Program-made: the position numbers and the translations under genes | Assembly: GCA_003250475.1 (NCBI GenBank) | Contig: QKGI01000045.1 | Span: forward strand, 1-64,000 | Direction: 5' to 3' | From: Bacteroidota bacterium | GTDB lineage: Bacteria > Bacteroidota > Bacteroidia > Bacteroidales > VadinHA17 | Length of the DNA stretch: 64,000 bases | Shown here: one piece after another, positions 10,391 to 20,514 of the stretch | Numbering within the stretch: the first letter of the stretch is position 1 | Layout of the letters: each line of letters begins with the position of its first letter | The notes under the pieces: generated by a model | Database searches by the model: none | What the model saw: only the letters and a program-made list of their open reading frames with translations | What the model was told of the DNA's origin: nothing

Positions 10391-12064
10391 TTAAATGGCG
10401 GCCTTCCCCTTGAGGATGGCTGCGTAACGCGACCTGTTGCCGGCCATGTCTATTGCTGCGATGACCTGCGAATCCCTGGAGAGCGAATATTTTACCATAC
10501 CTGAATCATAGAAGTATCTTCCGGCAAGCTCAGATTCAATGAGTTCGGCAACATCATCGCCATATGTTTCCATATCTCTGTCAAGAGAATGGCTTAGACC
10601 TGCCTGCAGTTTTTCTATCGTCTCTTTATTGCCATCATAGAGCTTTTCATCCTTTGCAACTGTTGCCAGCTCTTCCAGTAGTGTTTCGGAACCTGTTTTA
10701 TATGAGAATTTTCTCTCCAGCAGGAAATCCCTGAAGTTACTGATGTCATCACCGGTTAACCTGAGGCTGTCGGGCGCCGCCGGTGCGGGATGCGACCAGT
10801 AGTATTCCGTGGCAAAATCGAATATCATATTCTGGACGTACAGCTCACTGGTAAACCGGTTAAGCATGTCTGAAGGCACCGTGACATCGGGGATAATTCC
10901 GCCGCCGTCCTTTACCTGTCGGCCGTTGCGCGTCTTGAAGGTCCTGGTAAGGGAGTCGGGAATGATTCCCACACTGCCATCCTCATTCGGATGCGAGAAA
11001 TCGACCGCCTGAATGCATCTTCCGCTCGGGATATAGTATTTGGCTGTTGTTATCTTCACCTGTGCCTTATAACTCAGGGGCCTGGCAACCTGGACCAGCC
11101 CCTTGCCATATGAACGCTCACCTAGAATTATAGCCCTGTCGAGATCCTGCAGAGCCCCGGCAACGATCTCTGATGCTGAAGCAGAACCCCTGTTGATCAG
11201 GACAATAACCGGCATGTCCGGAGCCACCGGATTCTTTGTCGTACGGAAAACGGCATCATACTGTGAGGCCCGGCCCCGGGTACTGACCACCTCCTGCCCC
11301 TGTTTCACGAACAGGTTGACTATCTCGACTGCTTCATTGACCAGTCCGCCCGGGTTACTCCTCAGATCAAGGATCAGATCCTCTGCCCCCTGTTTGTCTT
11401 TCAGATCAATGAGGGCATCCCTGACCTCGCTGATACAGTTCTGAGTGAAGTTTGTAAACCGGATGTATCCTGTATTGTCATCAACCATGCCATAATAAGG
11501 AACAGCGGAAATTGAGATTTTTTCCCTTTTCAGTCTTTTTGTAATCTCTTCCCCGTTTCGTCTGATAACTATTTCCGCCTCGGTGCCCGGTTCTCCCTTC
11601 AGCATATCTGATGCCTGGTCCGAAGAGACTCCTTTAAGCGATCTGCCGTCTATGCTTATCATCAGGTCTCCTGACCGTATACCGCTTCTGTCTGCCGGAA
11701 AGTCCTTATAGACATTGGTCACAACAATATAATCACCTGATTTTCTTATGAGTGAGCCAAACCCCCCATATTTTCCCGTAGTCATAAAATCCAGGTCCTG
11801 TGTCTCCTCTTCCGGATAGAAAACTGTATACGGATCAAGAGTAGCAAGCATGGAATTTATGCTTTTATGTATCAGCTTTTCCGGGTCTATTTCATCTACA
11901 TAAAAAGCATTGAGCTCCCTGAAGAGGGAGATGTATATGTCAATATTCTTGGTGAGTTTGAAATCCCTGTTCTCCTGGCCGCCCATGAGAAATCCAAGTG
12001 TCAGCAGTGCCGCCAGAATTATCGCGGGCACAAGCACCATTCTTTTTCTGTTTCCCATTCTCAT
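10391..12064 (-). CDS. C-terminal processing peptidase, S41 family
   Basis: 557 aa; PDZ (YGGFGSLIRKSGDYIVV...), catalytic INRGSASASEIVAGALQD and GERSYGKGLVQ. Confidence 0.92.
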   Translation of the reverse strand: MRMGNRKRMVLVPAIILAALLTLGFLMGGQENRDFKLTKNIDIYISLFRELNAFYVDEIDPEKLIHKSINSMLATLDPYTVFYPEEETQDLDFMTTGKYGGFGSLIRKSGDYIVVTNVYKDFPADRSGIRSGDLMISIDGRSLKGVSSDQASDMLKGEPGTEAEIVIRRNGEEITKRLKREKISISAVPYYGMVDDNTGYIRFTNFTQNCISEVRDALIDLKDKQGAEDLILDLRSNPGGLVNEAVEIVNLFVKQGQEVVSTRGRASQYDAVFRTTKNPVAPDMPVIVLINRGSASASEIVAGALQDLDRAIILGERSYGKGLVQVARPLSYKAQVKITTAKYYIPSGRCIQAVDFSHPNEDGSVGIIPDSLTRTFKTRNGRQVKDGGGIIPDVTVPSDMLNRFTSELYVQNMIFDFATEYYWSHPAPAAPDSLRLTGDDISNFRDFLLERKFSYKTGSETLLEELATVAKDEKLYDGNKETIEKLQAGLSHSLDRDMETYGDDVAELIESELAGRYFYDSGMVKYSLSRDSQVIAAIDMAGNRSRYAAILKGKAAI

Positions 12065-12083
12065 AAAAGAAATTTTGGCAAAG

Positions 12084-12476
12084 TTAATATTTATGATGTG
12101 TCAGTCTTTCAATAACTGCTATTACGCATTTTTCGGTTATGGCATAGGGTTTTATCTCTGTATCAGTCCATAACAGGGCAAGCTCTATGCGTCTTTCGCT
12201 TTCTGACATAAACGTCATAAGGGGCTGTTTGTTTTTCCTCCAGGCCTCTCTTATTCTTCTGCGGATAAGGTTACGGTCAACGGCTCTTTTGAAGTTTCTT
12301 TTCGGCACCGAGATAAGCACCCTGACTGAAGGCAGGGATTCAGAGGAGGGCATCACCCTGAAAACAACACGGAGAGGGGGCTGGCTTATGGTACGGCCTC
12401 CGGCAAAGAGTTCGCTTACGGTTTTTATTCCGCAAAGCCTTTCCTTTTTGGTGAATGATTCCTCTTTTTGTTTCAT
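12084..12476 (-). CDS. rnpA: Ribonuclease P protein component
   Basis: 130 aa; KKERLCGIKTVSELFAGG, VLISVPKRNFKRAVDRNLIRRRIREAWR. Confidence 0.9.
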   Translation of the reverse strand: MKQKEESFTKKERLCGIKTVSELFAGGRTISQPPLRVVFRVMPSSESLPSVRVLISVPKRNFKRAVDRNLIRRRIREAWRKNKQPLMTFMSESERRIELALLWTDTEIKPYAITEKCVIAVIERLTHHKY

Positions 12477-12485
12477 CCAGAAAGA

Positions 12486-12517
12486 GAAAGCATCAATCCG
12501 GCAGGATGGATGCTTTC
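12486..12517. other. Long inverted repeat/hairpin in hemD-rnpA spacer
   Basis: GAAAGCATCAATCC-GGCA-GGATGGATGCTTTC: 14-bp arms with one mismatch and tetraloop, next to second hairpin CGGACC..GGTCCG at 12521-12540. Confidence 0.6.
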
Positions 12518-12543
12518 ATTCGGACCATCTTACCGGTCCGTAT

Positions 12544-13299
12544 TTATTTGTTGTTCTTGTTAAAGTCTCTAATGAAACAGTCCAGGGCCATCGTCATTGA
12601 CGGGGCCTTTGGGTTGGGAGCCTGTATGTCAAGCCTGAACCCTTCGTTGGTAACTGCCTCCGCGGTTGTGGGACCAAAGGCAGCTATTTTTACTTCTCCC
12701 TGCCTGAAAGCCGGAAAATTTTCTTTCAGTGACTTGATTCCCGAGGGACTGTAAAACACCAGGATGTCATAATCAAGCTCGGTAGAATCAAATCCCCGGC
12801 TTATCGTCCTGTACATTGTGCCGATAGTGTGCTTTATGCTGTGACCTGAAAGCAGGTCCGGGATATCCGTGTTATGCGGATCGGAGAGCGGGACAAAAAA
12901 GTTTTCATCCCTGTGCTTTATTATCACATCAATAAGATCTTCAAAGGTGGCTTTGCCATGGAAGATTTTTCTCTTCCTGTACACGATGTATTTTTGAAGG
13001 TAGAATGCCACGTTCTCTGTAATGCAAAAATACTTCATCGTGTCGGCGACAGTAAGGCGCATCTCCTCACAGAGCCTGAAATAATGATCAATAGCTGTCT
13101 TGGATGTGAAGATTATGGCAGTAAAATCAGCAGGATTGATTTTTTGTTGCCGGAACTCCTTGGCAGAGATACCCTCAATCTGGATAAACTGCCTGAAATC
13201 AATTTTCAGATTATGTTTTTTAGCGAGCTCGAAATATGGTGATTTCGGATTGTTTGGCTCAGGCTGCGACACTAATACCTTCCTTATTTTCAAAGCCAT
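12544..13299 (-). CDS. hemD: Uroporphyrinogen-III synthase family protein
   Basis: 251 aa; KVLVSQPEP, FTAIIFTSKTAIDHYF, DILVFYSPSGIKSL, IAAFGPTTAEAVTNEGF. Confidence 0.85.
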   Translation of the reverse strand: MALKIRKVLVSQPEPNNPKSPYFELAKKHNLKIDFRQFIQIEGISAKEFRQQKINPADFTAIIFTSKTAIDHYFRLCEEMRLTVADTMKYFCITENVAFYLQKYIVYRKRKIFHGKATFEDLIDVIIKHRDENFFVPLSDPHNTDIPDLLSGHSIKHTIGTMYRTISRGFDSTELDYDILVFYSPSGIKSLKENFPAFRQGEVKIAAFGPTTAEAVTNEGFRLDIQAPNPKAPSMTMALDCFIRDFNKNNK

Positions 13300-13335
13300 A
13301 AGTTTTTAGTTCAACCTCCTCGTGTTACCCGATGA

Positions 13336-14193
13336 TCAGAAAATACCCAGTATCTTCAGAATGACCAGGGCGGGCAAGACTTCAAGGGCACAAAGGTACA
13401 AAATGAAATAAAATAGTGAAATATGCCTGTTGTGAAATATTATCAGCAGCCTTAATGTTCGTAAAATAAGCAAGATAACGACGGGGATAAGACCTGCAAT
13501 AACGAAAGAAATGGTATTATTGAGTGGTGCGAAAATGATAATTCCGTTAAGAAAAAAGAGCAATATTGAGCTGGCAAACCAGATGTTGTAAACAACAACC
13601 ATATATTCACGGAAGAGGGACCTCCATCCCGTGATGCCCGCAACGATTATACATGTCAGGTGCCTTGTCAGCAATGCGACGAGGAATGAACCGCCGAGAA
13701 GGGCTGTCAGCCATATAAAACCTTCATCTCCTTTATCCGGAAGGAGACCGGCAGAAAGAAGCGATACTGCTGCAAAAAGGCTGATATTCAATATCGTGAA
13801 GATATTTCTCAAGACAAATGGCCAGGCCAGTACTGCCGAGGTGCCGGGAGGAATCAGCTCCTGCTTTTTCCTGAAACCGATGGTGGATAGCCCGGAGAGA
13901 ATGCTTTTCCTTCCGGATACCGTAAGCGCAGTGATGATAAGGAGAGAAAAAGAAAGTATTATAAAGCAGAAGTCCTGGTTAAATGTCTCCGGGGGTATTG
14001 GCAGTCCCTCAACACGTCCGGCAGCCGAGATATATCCTGTTCCGGACATCCCCGGCCCTGCCGCCATCTCTTTCAGGCTGTCTGACGGGTGGATGAGCGG
14101 AATTATCCGGCCTATACTGAACTCGTTTTGCGAAGCGGGTGGCAGAAGAGTATCAGCAGCAACACTTATTGTATCGCCAGGGCCGGGCATCAT
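13336..14193 (-). CDS. DUF4271-like polytopic membrane protein
   Basis: 285 aa, several TM segments in the C-terminal half; synteny with hemD/rnpA as known in Bacteroidota. Confidence 0.65.
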   Translation of the reverse strand: MMPGPGDTISVAADTLLPPASQNEFSIGRIIPLIHPSDSLKEMAAGPGMSGTGYISAAGRVEGLPIPPETFNQDFCFIILSFSLLIITALTVSGRKSILSGLSTIGFRKKQELIPPGTSAVLAWPFVLRNIFTILNISLFAAVSLLSAGLLPDKGDEGFIWLTALLGGSFLVALLTRHLTCIIVAGITGWRSLFREYMVVVYNIWFASSILLFFLNGIIIFAPLNNTISFVIAGLIPVVILLILRTLRLLIIFHNRHISLFYFILYLCALEVLPALVILKILGIF

Positions 14194-14202
14194 CTGTGGT
14201 CA

Positions 14203-15075
14203 TTAAAAATAGGCCGGTTTTCCGGGATAGAGTTCGGAAAGGATATTATTTGCAAGCCGTGAGGCTCCTATCCTGAAATACTCAGGTGTAAGCCATTTTT
14301 CGCCGAGCATGTTTCTTACTATAAAGTAATATGCGAGAGCATCATCGGGAGCCACGATGCCACCTGCGGGTTTGAATCCGATCATGATCCCTGTCTCGTT
14401 CCAGTAATCACGGATGGCACGGCAAATTACCCATGCCGCTTCAGGGGTTGCCGATACCTGGCTTTTCCCTGTGGATGTTTTAACAAAGTCAGCTCCTGAT
14501 TCCATGGCGACAACCGAGGCCCGGTAAATATTCCTCTCATCCTTCAGCAGCCCGGTCTCAAGTATCACCTTTAAGGTGGCACTCCCTGCCGATTCCCTTA
14601 TTGACTTCAGTTCATCTATGACGGCATCATAGTCTCCTTCCAGAAAGGTACCCACCGGCATTACCACGTCTATTTCGTCAGCGCCCATATTCACAGCCAT
14701 GGTAGTCTCCAGCGCCTTGACCTCGGGAAAAGTCTGGCTGGAGGGGAAGGAGGCAGAAACAACGGCAAGCCTTACCCCGCAGTCGCCCAGGCCCTCCCCG
14801 GCAACCTTTACGAAGTTGGGATACACACAGATGGCTGCTACGTTACGCATTTCGTTAAAACTGTATCGAAATGATGCAGTCCTCTCTGCGAAACTGCGTA
14901 TAGTCCCGGCACTGTCAGCAGTGTTGAGGCTTGTAAGATCAATAAAGGAAAAAATATCTCTCAGTATCGGAGCCCTCTCAATGGTCTGGGTCATCCTCCT
15001 GGCCTCGGCAACACATTCGCCCATCTCGCCGGGCGAATAATCATGGTTTAGCAGCTTCCTGTATAATTTGGTCAT
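14203..15075 (-). CDS. deoC: Deoxyribose-phosphate aldolase
   Basis: 290 aa; FIDLTSLN, GADEIDVVMPVG, LKVILETGLL, GADFVKTSTGKS, IGFKPAGGI. Confidence 0.95.
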   Translation of the reverse strand: MTKLYRKLLNHDYSPGEMGECVAEARRMTQTIERAPILRDIFSFIDLTSLNTADSAGTIRSFAERTASFRYSFNEMRNVAAICVYPNFVKVAGEGLGDCGVRLAVVSASFPSSQTFPEVKALETTMAVNMGADEIDVVMPVGTFLEGDYDAVIDELKSIRESAGSATLKVILETGLLKDERNIYRASVVAMESGADFVKTSTGKSQVSATPEAAWVICRAIRDYWNETGIMIGFKPAGGIVAPDDALAYYFIVRNMLGEKWLTPEYFRIGASRLANNILSELYPGKPAYF

Positions 15076-15170
15076 AATTAAGGTTATGTATTAACCGGTA
15101 CAAACCTGTAGCCGGATTGCAAACGGGGGTCAATTTAATTGTTTTTAATGAAAAGCAAATAAAAATCGGA

Positions 15171-16547
15171 CTATTTGCGAAGGCTTTTATTTCTTGCCAG
15201 GGATGCAAAAATACCGGCAAAGCAAAGGATTGAGAAAATGATAAAACCGCTCTTCATTGATCCAATCAGCTGCAGGTAATTATCAGGATTGATTTTGGCC
15301 TGTCCCATGTAGATAGCCAGCAACATCAGGGCAATGGCCATGCTGAATGTCTGGCCCACATTGCGCATTGTCCCGAGCATTCCCGACGCATTGCCAAGCT
15401 GTCGCTTCTCAACGGAGCTCATTATGGCGTTCGAGTTGGGCGATGAAAATAATGAAAAACCGGCGCCCATTATCACCAGCACTGTAACAATAAATGTTAC
15501 CGAGGTATTACCGCTGATGAAACAAAGCATTACCAGGCCGGCAGAGGTTATGCCCATGCCGACAGATGCCAGTACACCGGGGTTATATTTATCTGACAGC
15601 TTACCTGCTGCCGGGGATATGAGGGCCATCGTCAGGGGCCATGACATAAGCACGAATCCTGCATCACGCGGCCCCAGCTCTTTAATATACTGAAGGAACA
15701 GGCTCAGGAAAAAACCTATCGCACTTGTGGCTGCATAATGTATAAGCGCGGCAAGACTGGAGAAGGCAAAGACCCTGTTCCTTGATATCAGCGTTATGTC
15801 AAACAGCGGATAGGATGTGTTTTTCTCCCATAAAATGAACAAAACGAACAATAGCAGTCCCAGGCTGGTCAACAGCCACCCGGGGCGTTCCGGCAGTCTT
15901 GAAAAACCGTACATCACCAGGGCCATTGATAACCCGTATATCGACGCACCGGGCCAGTCAAATCTCTCTCCCCTGGCTTCGGCCCACTCTCCCTTCATCT
16001 TCTTTCTGATGAGTATCAGGCTGATGATACCCAGCGGAACCAGGAAGGCAAAGATGCTCCTCCAGCCAAGATACCGGGTAAGGAGCCCTCCCAGAAAAGG
16101 TCCGGAAGCAAGTCCCACATATACCGCAGTCACATTGATTCCCATTGCCCTTCCTCTCTCTCCCGGAGGGAAGACAGAGGTCAGAATAGCCATATTTGTT
16201 CCGAACATCATTGCCCCGCCAACACCCTGGAGTATTCTGATGCCGATAAGCCATCTGATCCCGGGAGTGAATGAGAGAAGTATCATGGTAAGTGTGAAGA
16301 TCATCAGGCCGGCAGTGAATACCTTCTTTCGCCCGAGGATGTCTCCCAGCCTGCCGGCAGGAAGCAACAGGATAGATGTGGCAAGCATATAGCTGCTTAT
16401 CACCCAGTTAAGGGTGACAGCATTCAGTGACAGCTCCTCTCCGATGGATGGCAGGGCCAGGTTCACCGATGACCCCATAAAGGGGGTAAGGAACGAGGCG
16501 AAGGCGGTAACGGTAAGTACTGATCTTTTTAACTCTTTCTCTGTCAT
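15171..16547 (-). CDS. MFS transporter (DHA2/EmrB-like drug efflux family)
   Basis: 458 aa; MLATSILLLPAGRLGDILGRKKVFTAG, ILQGVGGAMMFGTNMAI, about 12-14 TM segments. Confidence 0.88.
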   Translation of the reverse strand: MTEKELKRSVLTVTAFASFLTPFMGSSVNLALPSIGEELSLNAVTLNWVISSYMLATSILLLPAGRLGDILGRKKVFTAGLMIFTLTMILLSFTPGIRWLIGIRILQGVGGAMMFGTNMAILTSVFPPGERGRAMGINVTAVYVGLASGPFLGGLLTRYLGWRSIFAFLVPLGIISLILIRKKMKGEWAEARGERFDWPGASIYGLSMALVMYGFSRLPERPGWLLTSLGLLLFVLFILWEKNTSYPLFDITLISRNRVFAFSSLAALIHYAATSAIGFFLSLFLQYIKELGPRDAGFVLMSWPLTMALISPAAGKLSDKYNPGVLASVGMGITSAGLVMLCFISGNTSVTFIVTVLVIMGAGFSLFSSPNSNAIMSSVEKRQLGNASGMLGTMRNVGQTFSMAIALMLLAIYMGQAKINPDNYLQLIGSMKSGFIIFSILCFAGIFASLARNKSLRK

Positions 16548-16996
16548 TCCCTGTTCCTGCTGTCAATTATTATCGTCACCGGCCCGTCGTTTACCAGGTC
16601 TATCTCCATCATGGCTCCGAAAACACCGGTACCGGGAGCATCTCCCAGGAGCTCCCCGGTGGCAGAGATGAATTTTTCGTAAAGAGGTATTGCCTTTTCC
16701 GGCCTGGCAGCCCTGATATAGGAAGGCCTGTTGCCCTTTTTTGTGCTGGCATGAAGGGTGAACTGGCTAACAATGATGATCCCACCCCCCGCTTCTTTCA
16801 CAGCCATGTTCATCACCCCGTTTTCATCATCAAAAACCCTTAGGTTCACGATTTTTGATGCGAGCCACAGGGCATCCTCCGTTGTGTCCGCCTCCTCGAT
16901 TCCCAGCAGTACCAGGAGCCCTTTTCCTATTGCAGAACAGATCTCTCCGCCTGTGGAAACGGAGGCCCTTTTTACTCGCTGGACAACTACTCTCAT
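16544..16996 (-). CDS. dtd: D-aminoacyl-tRNA deacylase
   Basis: 150 aa; MRVVVQRVKRASVS, GLLVLLGIEEADT, LRVFDDENGVMNMAVKEAGGGIIIVSQFTLHAST, NDGPVTI. Confidence 0.96.
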   Translation of the reverse strand: MRVVVQRVKRASVSTGGEICSAIGKGLLVLLGIEEADTTEDALWLASKIVNLRVFDDENGVMNMAVKEAGGGIIIVSQFTLHASTKKGNRPSYIRAARPEKAIPLYEKFISATGELLGDAPGTGVFGAMMEIDLVNDGPVTIIIDSRNRE

Positions 16997-17057
16997 TTTG
17001 TTTCTACGGGTGGTAAAAGTAGCAATTATTAACTATTTTTACAGCCTTCCTGAAGCC

Positions 17058-17624
17058 ATGGATATAGTCACAATAACAGGTATCGCCCTTGGTCTCTCGT
17101 TTGACAGCTTTGCGGTCTCCCTTTCATGTGGTGTCATCGAGTCGAGGATACGTTTCAGAAATGCAATGCGTATTGCATTTACGCTGGCGTTCTTTCAGGG
17201 CGGTCTGACGGTGCTGGGTTTTTTCCTGGGCTCCACGGTCAGCAAGCAGATAGAAAGACTGGATCACTGGCTGGCGCTTCTCCTTTTGCTGATACTGGGA
17301 GCCAGGATGATAATCAACGGTATACGGGATGATGATAAAAAGGATCCGGTTGACTACAGCCGCTGGACCGTCCTGCTCACCATGGCTGTCGGTACCAGCA
17401 TCGATGCATTTGCCGTCGGCATAAGCTTTGCGTTTCTGAAGGTGCATATATGGAGCGCCGGAGTGATAATAGGCGCGGTGACTTTCCTGGCATCCATGAC
17501 AGCAATACGAATTGGTAAATCAGCGGGGAGTCATCTTGGGTCAAGAGTAGAGATAATAGGAGGCATCATACTCATAATCATTGGAATAAAGATACTGGTG
17601 GAGCATCTTGTTGCAGCCGCGTAA
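17058..17624 (+). CDS. mntP: Putative manganese efflux pump MntP
   Basis: MDIVTITGIALGLSFDSFAVSLSCGV..., TMAVGTSIDAFAVGISFAF; start at ATG 17058 inside the longer ORF. Confidence 0.88.
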   Translation: MDIVTITGIALGLSFDSFAVSLSCGVIESRIRFRNAMRIAFTLAFFQGGLTVLGFFLGSTVSKQIERLDHWLALLLLLILGARMIINGIRDDDKKDPVDYSRWTVLLTMAVGTSIDAFAVGISFAFLKVHIWSAGVIIGAVTFLASMTAIRIGKSAGSHLGSRVEIIGGIILIIIGIKILVEHLVAAA

Positions 17625-17644
17625 TCTGCATCATGTTTATTGTC

Positions 17645-19642
17645 TCATTTATTTTCAGGGTCATCACTTATTGTCTGTCCTGACAGTACGGAGGCCGGAT
17701 ACCGGTTTGTCCATGCCTCTTCTGTAAACAGGTCCCAGAATATTGAGTATCTCACGTCATAAGTTTCATAGAAAGGCCTGAGCTGCACATCGCGGGGCCT
17801 GCCTGTGCTGTCAAACCGGAAGGTGTTGGCATGACCGGCAACCGGCACTGTCCATTCTTCCGGATTTCTCCTGGTGGTTATCACCACAGGTACATAAAGC
17901 AGGTCGGGAGCACGACTGTCATTTACCGGCCCCAGCTCTCCGGCAAGGACAACGGGTCCGGAGAAAAGAGCCACCCTGAGCGAGTCGTCAGGCATCGACT
18001 CCAGCCTGAGCCTGAAAGGTATATGAACCTCAATCCGGTCCCCGGTCTTCCAGGTGCGCTTCAGCCTGATAAACGAACCCGGCTCCTGCCTGACATTCCG
18101 GTCCCTTCCGTTCAGGGTTACCTCTATTCCATCAGTTGACCATGACGGATATCTGATACATAATGTCAGCCTGACAGGTTTTTCTGTTATTATTTCCAGG
18201 GTTGTACCCTGTTCGGCCGGATACCCGGTTGTCTGGATCAGCTTCAGCCCCATATCCTGCCAGTCGAGTTCGGATGCGATAAACTGGGTAACATATAGTT
18301 CCCGCATATTATGGTAATAAATTGATCCGCCGTACTTTGAGTGGTTCTCCATGCCTGTTCCGATGCAGCATGTAAACCATTCAGGGTCCTGAAAAGCTTT
18401 AAAGCCCCCCATGTCAAGTGAGAGATTATAGACTACGCGCCCATCCACGGGATTCTGAGAGGCAAGGATATGATTGAAGAGTGCCCTTTCATAGAAGTCG
18501 GCTGCTTCAGGGGCGGCGGACCATTCAAAGAGATGCTCGGTAAGTTTGAGCATATTGTAGACGTTGCATGTTTCTGTGGTGCCTTCTCCCAGCCTGTTTC
18601 TCAGCTTGCCGGGCTCTCCGAAATATTCATCGTTTCCATTCCCGCCGGTAACATATGAGTGATGTTTCACCACTGTCTCCCAGAAAAATTCGGCGGTTTT
18701 TCTGTCAGTGGTATCGCCTGTCAACTCATATCTCCGGGCCAGTCCGGTCAGCTTGGGGATGTTTGTGTTTCCATGCTTCCCGGGCAGGATATCTTTTCCC
18801 GCTGAAAGGGAATCAAGTATAAACCTGTCCTGGAACAGGTAACTCATGTCGAGATATCTCTTATTTCCCGTATCTGCATACAGGTCGGCAAGCACCTCCA
18901 GCATGCCTCCGTATTCACAGTGAAGCATCTGTTCCATCTGTTCCGGCGTCAGGTCATCAATTACAGTATAGATCCATCCGGCAAATTTTTCAGAGATACG
19001 GAGTGCGGTTGTATCACCGCATAAGCGGTAGGCATCGCGCAGACCGGCCATGATCTTGTGTTGTGTGTAAAACGGGGACCAGAGGCCATTGAGGTCGAAT
19101 CCCCGTGAACGGATATCGCCGTTGCCGACCTCTTCTTCAAGGATTTTCTTTGCTCCGGGGGAAGCTCCTATATAACCAGATCCGTCAGCGTCCTGGCATT
19201 CTTTCAGTTCTCCGACGATATAGTTGACACGATCAGCAAACTCCCGGTCACCGGTTGTCCGGTACATCATTGACAGGGCACTCAGGTAGTGGCCCAGGCT
19301 GTGCCCGGCAAGTGACTCTCCCTCCCAGCCGCCGTAATGTTCTGCCACTGGTTTAAGGCCTGCTTCGCTTCGGAATCCTGCAAGCAGCCTGTCCGGCTCA
19401 TAACCGAGTAACACCCTCTTATTGAGGTCTGTGGCATGCCCGAAGGGTCCTTCAAGCAGTTTTACCCTGTCAAGTGAGAACGGTAGTACCCTGAATCCGA
19501 TAACCTCTCTTCCCCCGGTACGGATCATCCCATATTTTTCCATACCCCTGAGAGTCGCTTCATCCTGGCCGGCACTGCCCTCATCACATGATGATGCCAT
19601 AATTGCAGCCAGCAGGCTGAGGATAATAATCCTTTTTTCCAT
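17645..19642 (-). CDS. Lipoprotein, glycoside hydrolase family 127 / DUF1680 (beta-L-arabinofuranosidase-like)
   Basis: 665 aa; lipobox IMASSC; GHSLGHYLSALSMMYRTTGD, TTETCNVYNMLKLTEHLF, WFTCCIGTGMENHSKYGGSIYYH. Confidence 0.88.
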   Translation of the reverse strand: MEKRIIILSLLAAIMASSCDEGSAGQDEATLRGMEKYGMIRTGGREVIGFRVLPFSLDRVKLLEGPFGHATDLNKRVLLGYEPDRLLAGFRSEAGLKPVAEHYGGWEGESLAGHSLGHYLSALSMMYRTTGDREFADRVNYIVGELKECQDADGSGYIGASPGAKKILEEEVGNGDIRSRGFDLNGLWSPFYTQHKIMAGLRDAYRLCGDTTALRISEKFAGWIYTVIDDLTPEQMEQMLHCEYGGMLEVLADLYADTGNKRYLDMSYLFQDRFILDSLSAGKDILPGKHGNTNIPKLTGLARRYELTGDTTDRKTAEFFWETVVKHHSYVTGGNGNDEYFGEPGKLRNRLGEGTTETCNVYNMLKLTEHLFEWSAAPEAADFYERALFNHILASQNPVDGRVVYNLSLDMGGFKAFQDPEWFTCCIGTGMENHSKYGGSIYYHNMRELYVTQFIASELDWQDMGLKLIQTTGYPAEQGTTLEIITEKPVRLTLCIRYPSWSTDGIEVTLNGRDRNVRQEPGSFIRLKRTWKTGDRIEVHIPFRLRLESMPDDSLRVALFSGPVVLAGELGPVNDSRAPDLLYVPVVITTRRNPEEWTVPVAGHANTFRFDSTGRPRDVQLRPFYETYDVRYSIFWDLFTEEAWTNRYPASVLSGQTISDDPENK

Positions 19643-19650
19643 TTGAAGTT

Positions 19651-20436
19651 TTAAAACGGTATCATATATCTTTCCCGGTCCGCAAAAACTGCCATCTCTC
19701 TGTATCCGGAACTTTTGAGAAGATCGTATGCTTCGTCAAAATACTGGCCTATACGTTCCGGGTAATGGGCGTCAGAACTGACACAAACCGGTACGCCGTG
19801 TTCGGCAAAAACAGGAAGATACTTTTTATCCGGGTAGAAGTCATTAAGCGGTTTGTTACGCCCGTTGGTATTTAGTTCGAAAGCCACATCATGTATTTCA
19901 AGTGCAGATGCCACCATGTTGTAGAGATGTGAGATATCTTTTTCAGGCGTGAACCTGTGAATACGCACAAGGTCGGGATGTGCAATAATATCAAAGAGCC
20001 CTGTTGCGGCGGCTTCGCAAACGAGATTAAAATAATTTTCATAGATCAGGTCTATATTCTTCCCGATATAAAACTCAGGACCAAGATCAACGGTCTCTTC
20101 TCCAAGATAATGGATGGACCCAATTATGTAATCAAACGGTGCTGAACAGATAAGCCGTTCCGTCTCCTTTTCCATATTGGGAAGGTAATCGAGCTCAATT
20201 CCCAGCCTTACGGCTATCTCTTTATGTTCTTTCTTCAATTTCAGGATGTGTTCGATATATTCCGGAAGCCGCTCGTGATCCATACACCAGTCCAGGCTTT
20301 TACCGGCAGGATTGAGATGGTCTGAGAAACCAACCTCCCTGAGCCCCTTTCTTATTGCAGCTTCGATACATGCCTCCGGCCCCTGCCTGCCATCGCTGTA
20401 TGTTGTGTGTACATGATAATCGGTCCTGTAAATCAT
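19651..20436 (-). CDS. PHP-domain histidinol-phosphatase-like hydrolase
   Basis: 261 aa; DYHVHTTYSDGRQ, GFSDHLNP, GSIHYL, IAHPDLVRIH, SSDAHYPERIG. Confidence 0.9.
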   Translation of the reverse strand: MIYRTDYHVHTTYSDGRQGPEACIEAAIRKGLREVGFSDHLNPAGKSLDWCMDHERLPEYIEHILKLKKEHKEIAVRLGIELDYLPNMEKETERLICSAPFDYIIGSIHYLGEETVDLGPEFYIGKNIDLIYENYFNLVCEAAATGLFDIIAHPDLVRIHRFTPEKDISHLYNMVASALEIHDVAFELNTNGRNKPLNDFYPDKKYLPVFAEHGVPVCVSSDAHYPERIGQYFDEAYDLLKSSGYREMAVFADRERYMIPF

Positions 20437-20465
20437 ACTTTTGTCAGCTATATGTTGCTATTTGT

Positions 20466-20514
20466 CAAAATTAGAAAAGGTGAACGAATTTATTTGCAGA
20501 TTGTTCTAATTTTG
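20466..20514. promoter_or_regulatory. Perfect 11-bp inverted repeat in divergent promoter region
   Basis: CAAAATTAGAA (20466-20476) and TTCTAATTTTG (20504-20514), 27-bp spacer; each arm contains TAATTTTG (fits Bacteroidota -7 TAnnTTTG) reading outward. Confidence 0.65.

Noticed and set aside
13631-14206. 191-aa plus-strand ORF over the DUF4271-like gene
   Set aside because: Antisense to a syntenic membrane-protein gene; no family hallmarks.
15817-16392. 191-aa plus-strand ORF within the MFS transporter
   Set aside because: Antisense shadow ORF; MFS coding frame is clear.
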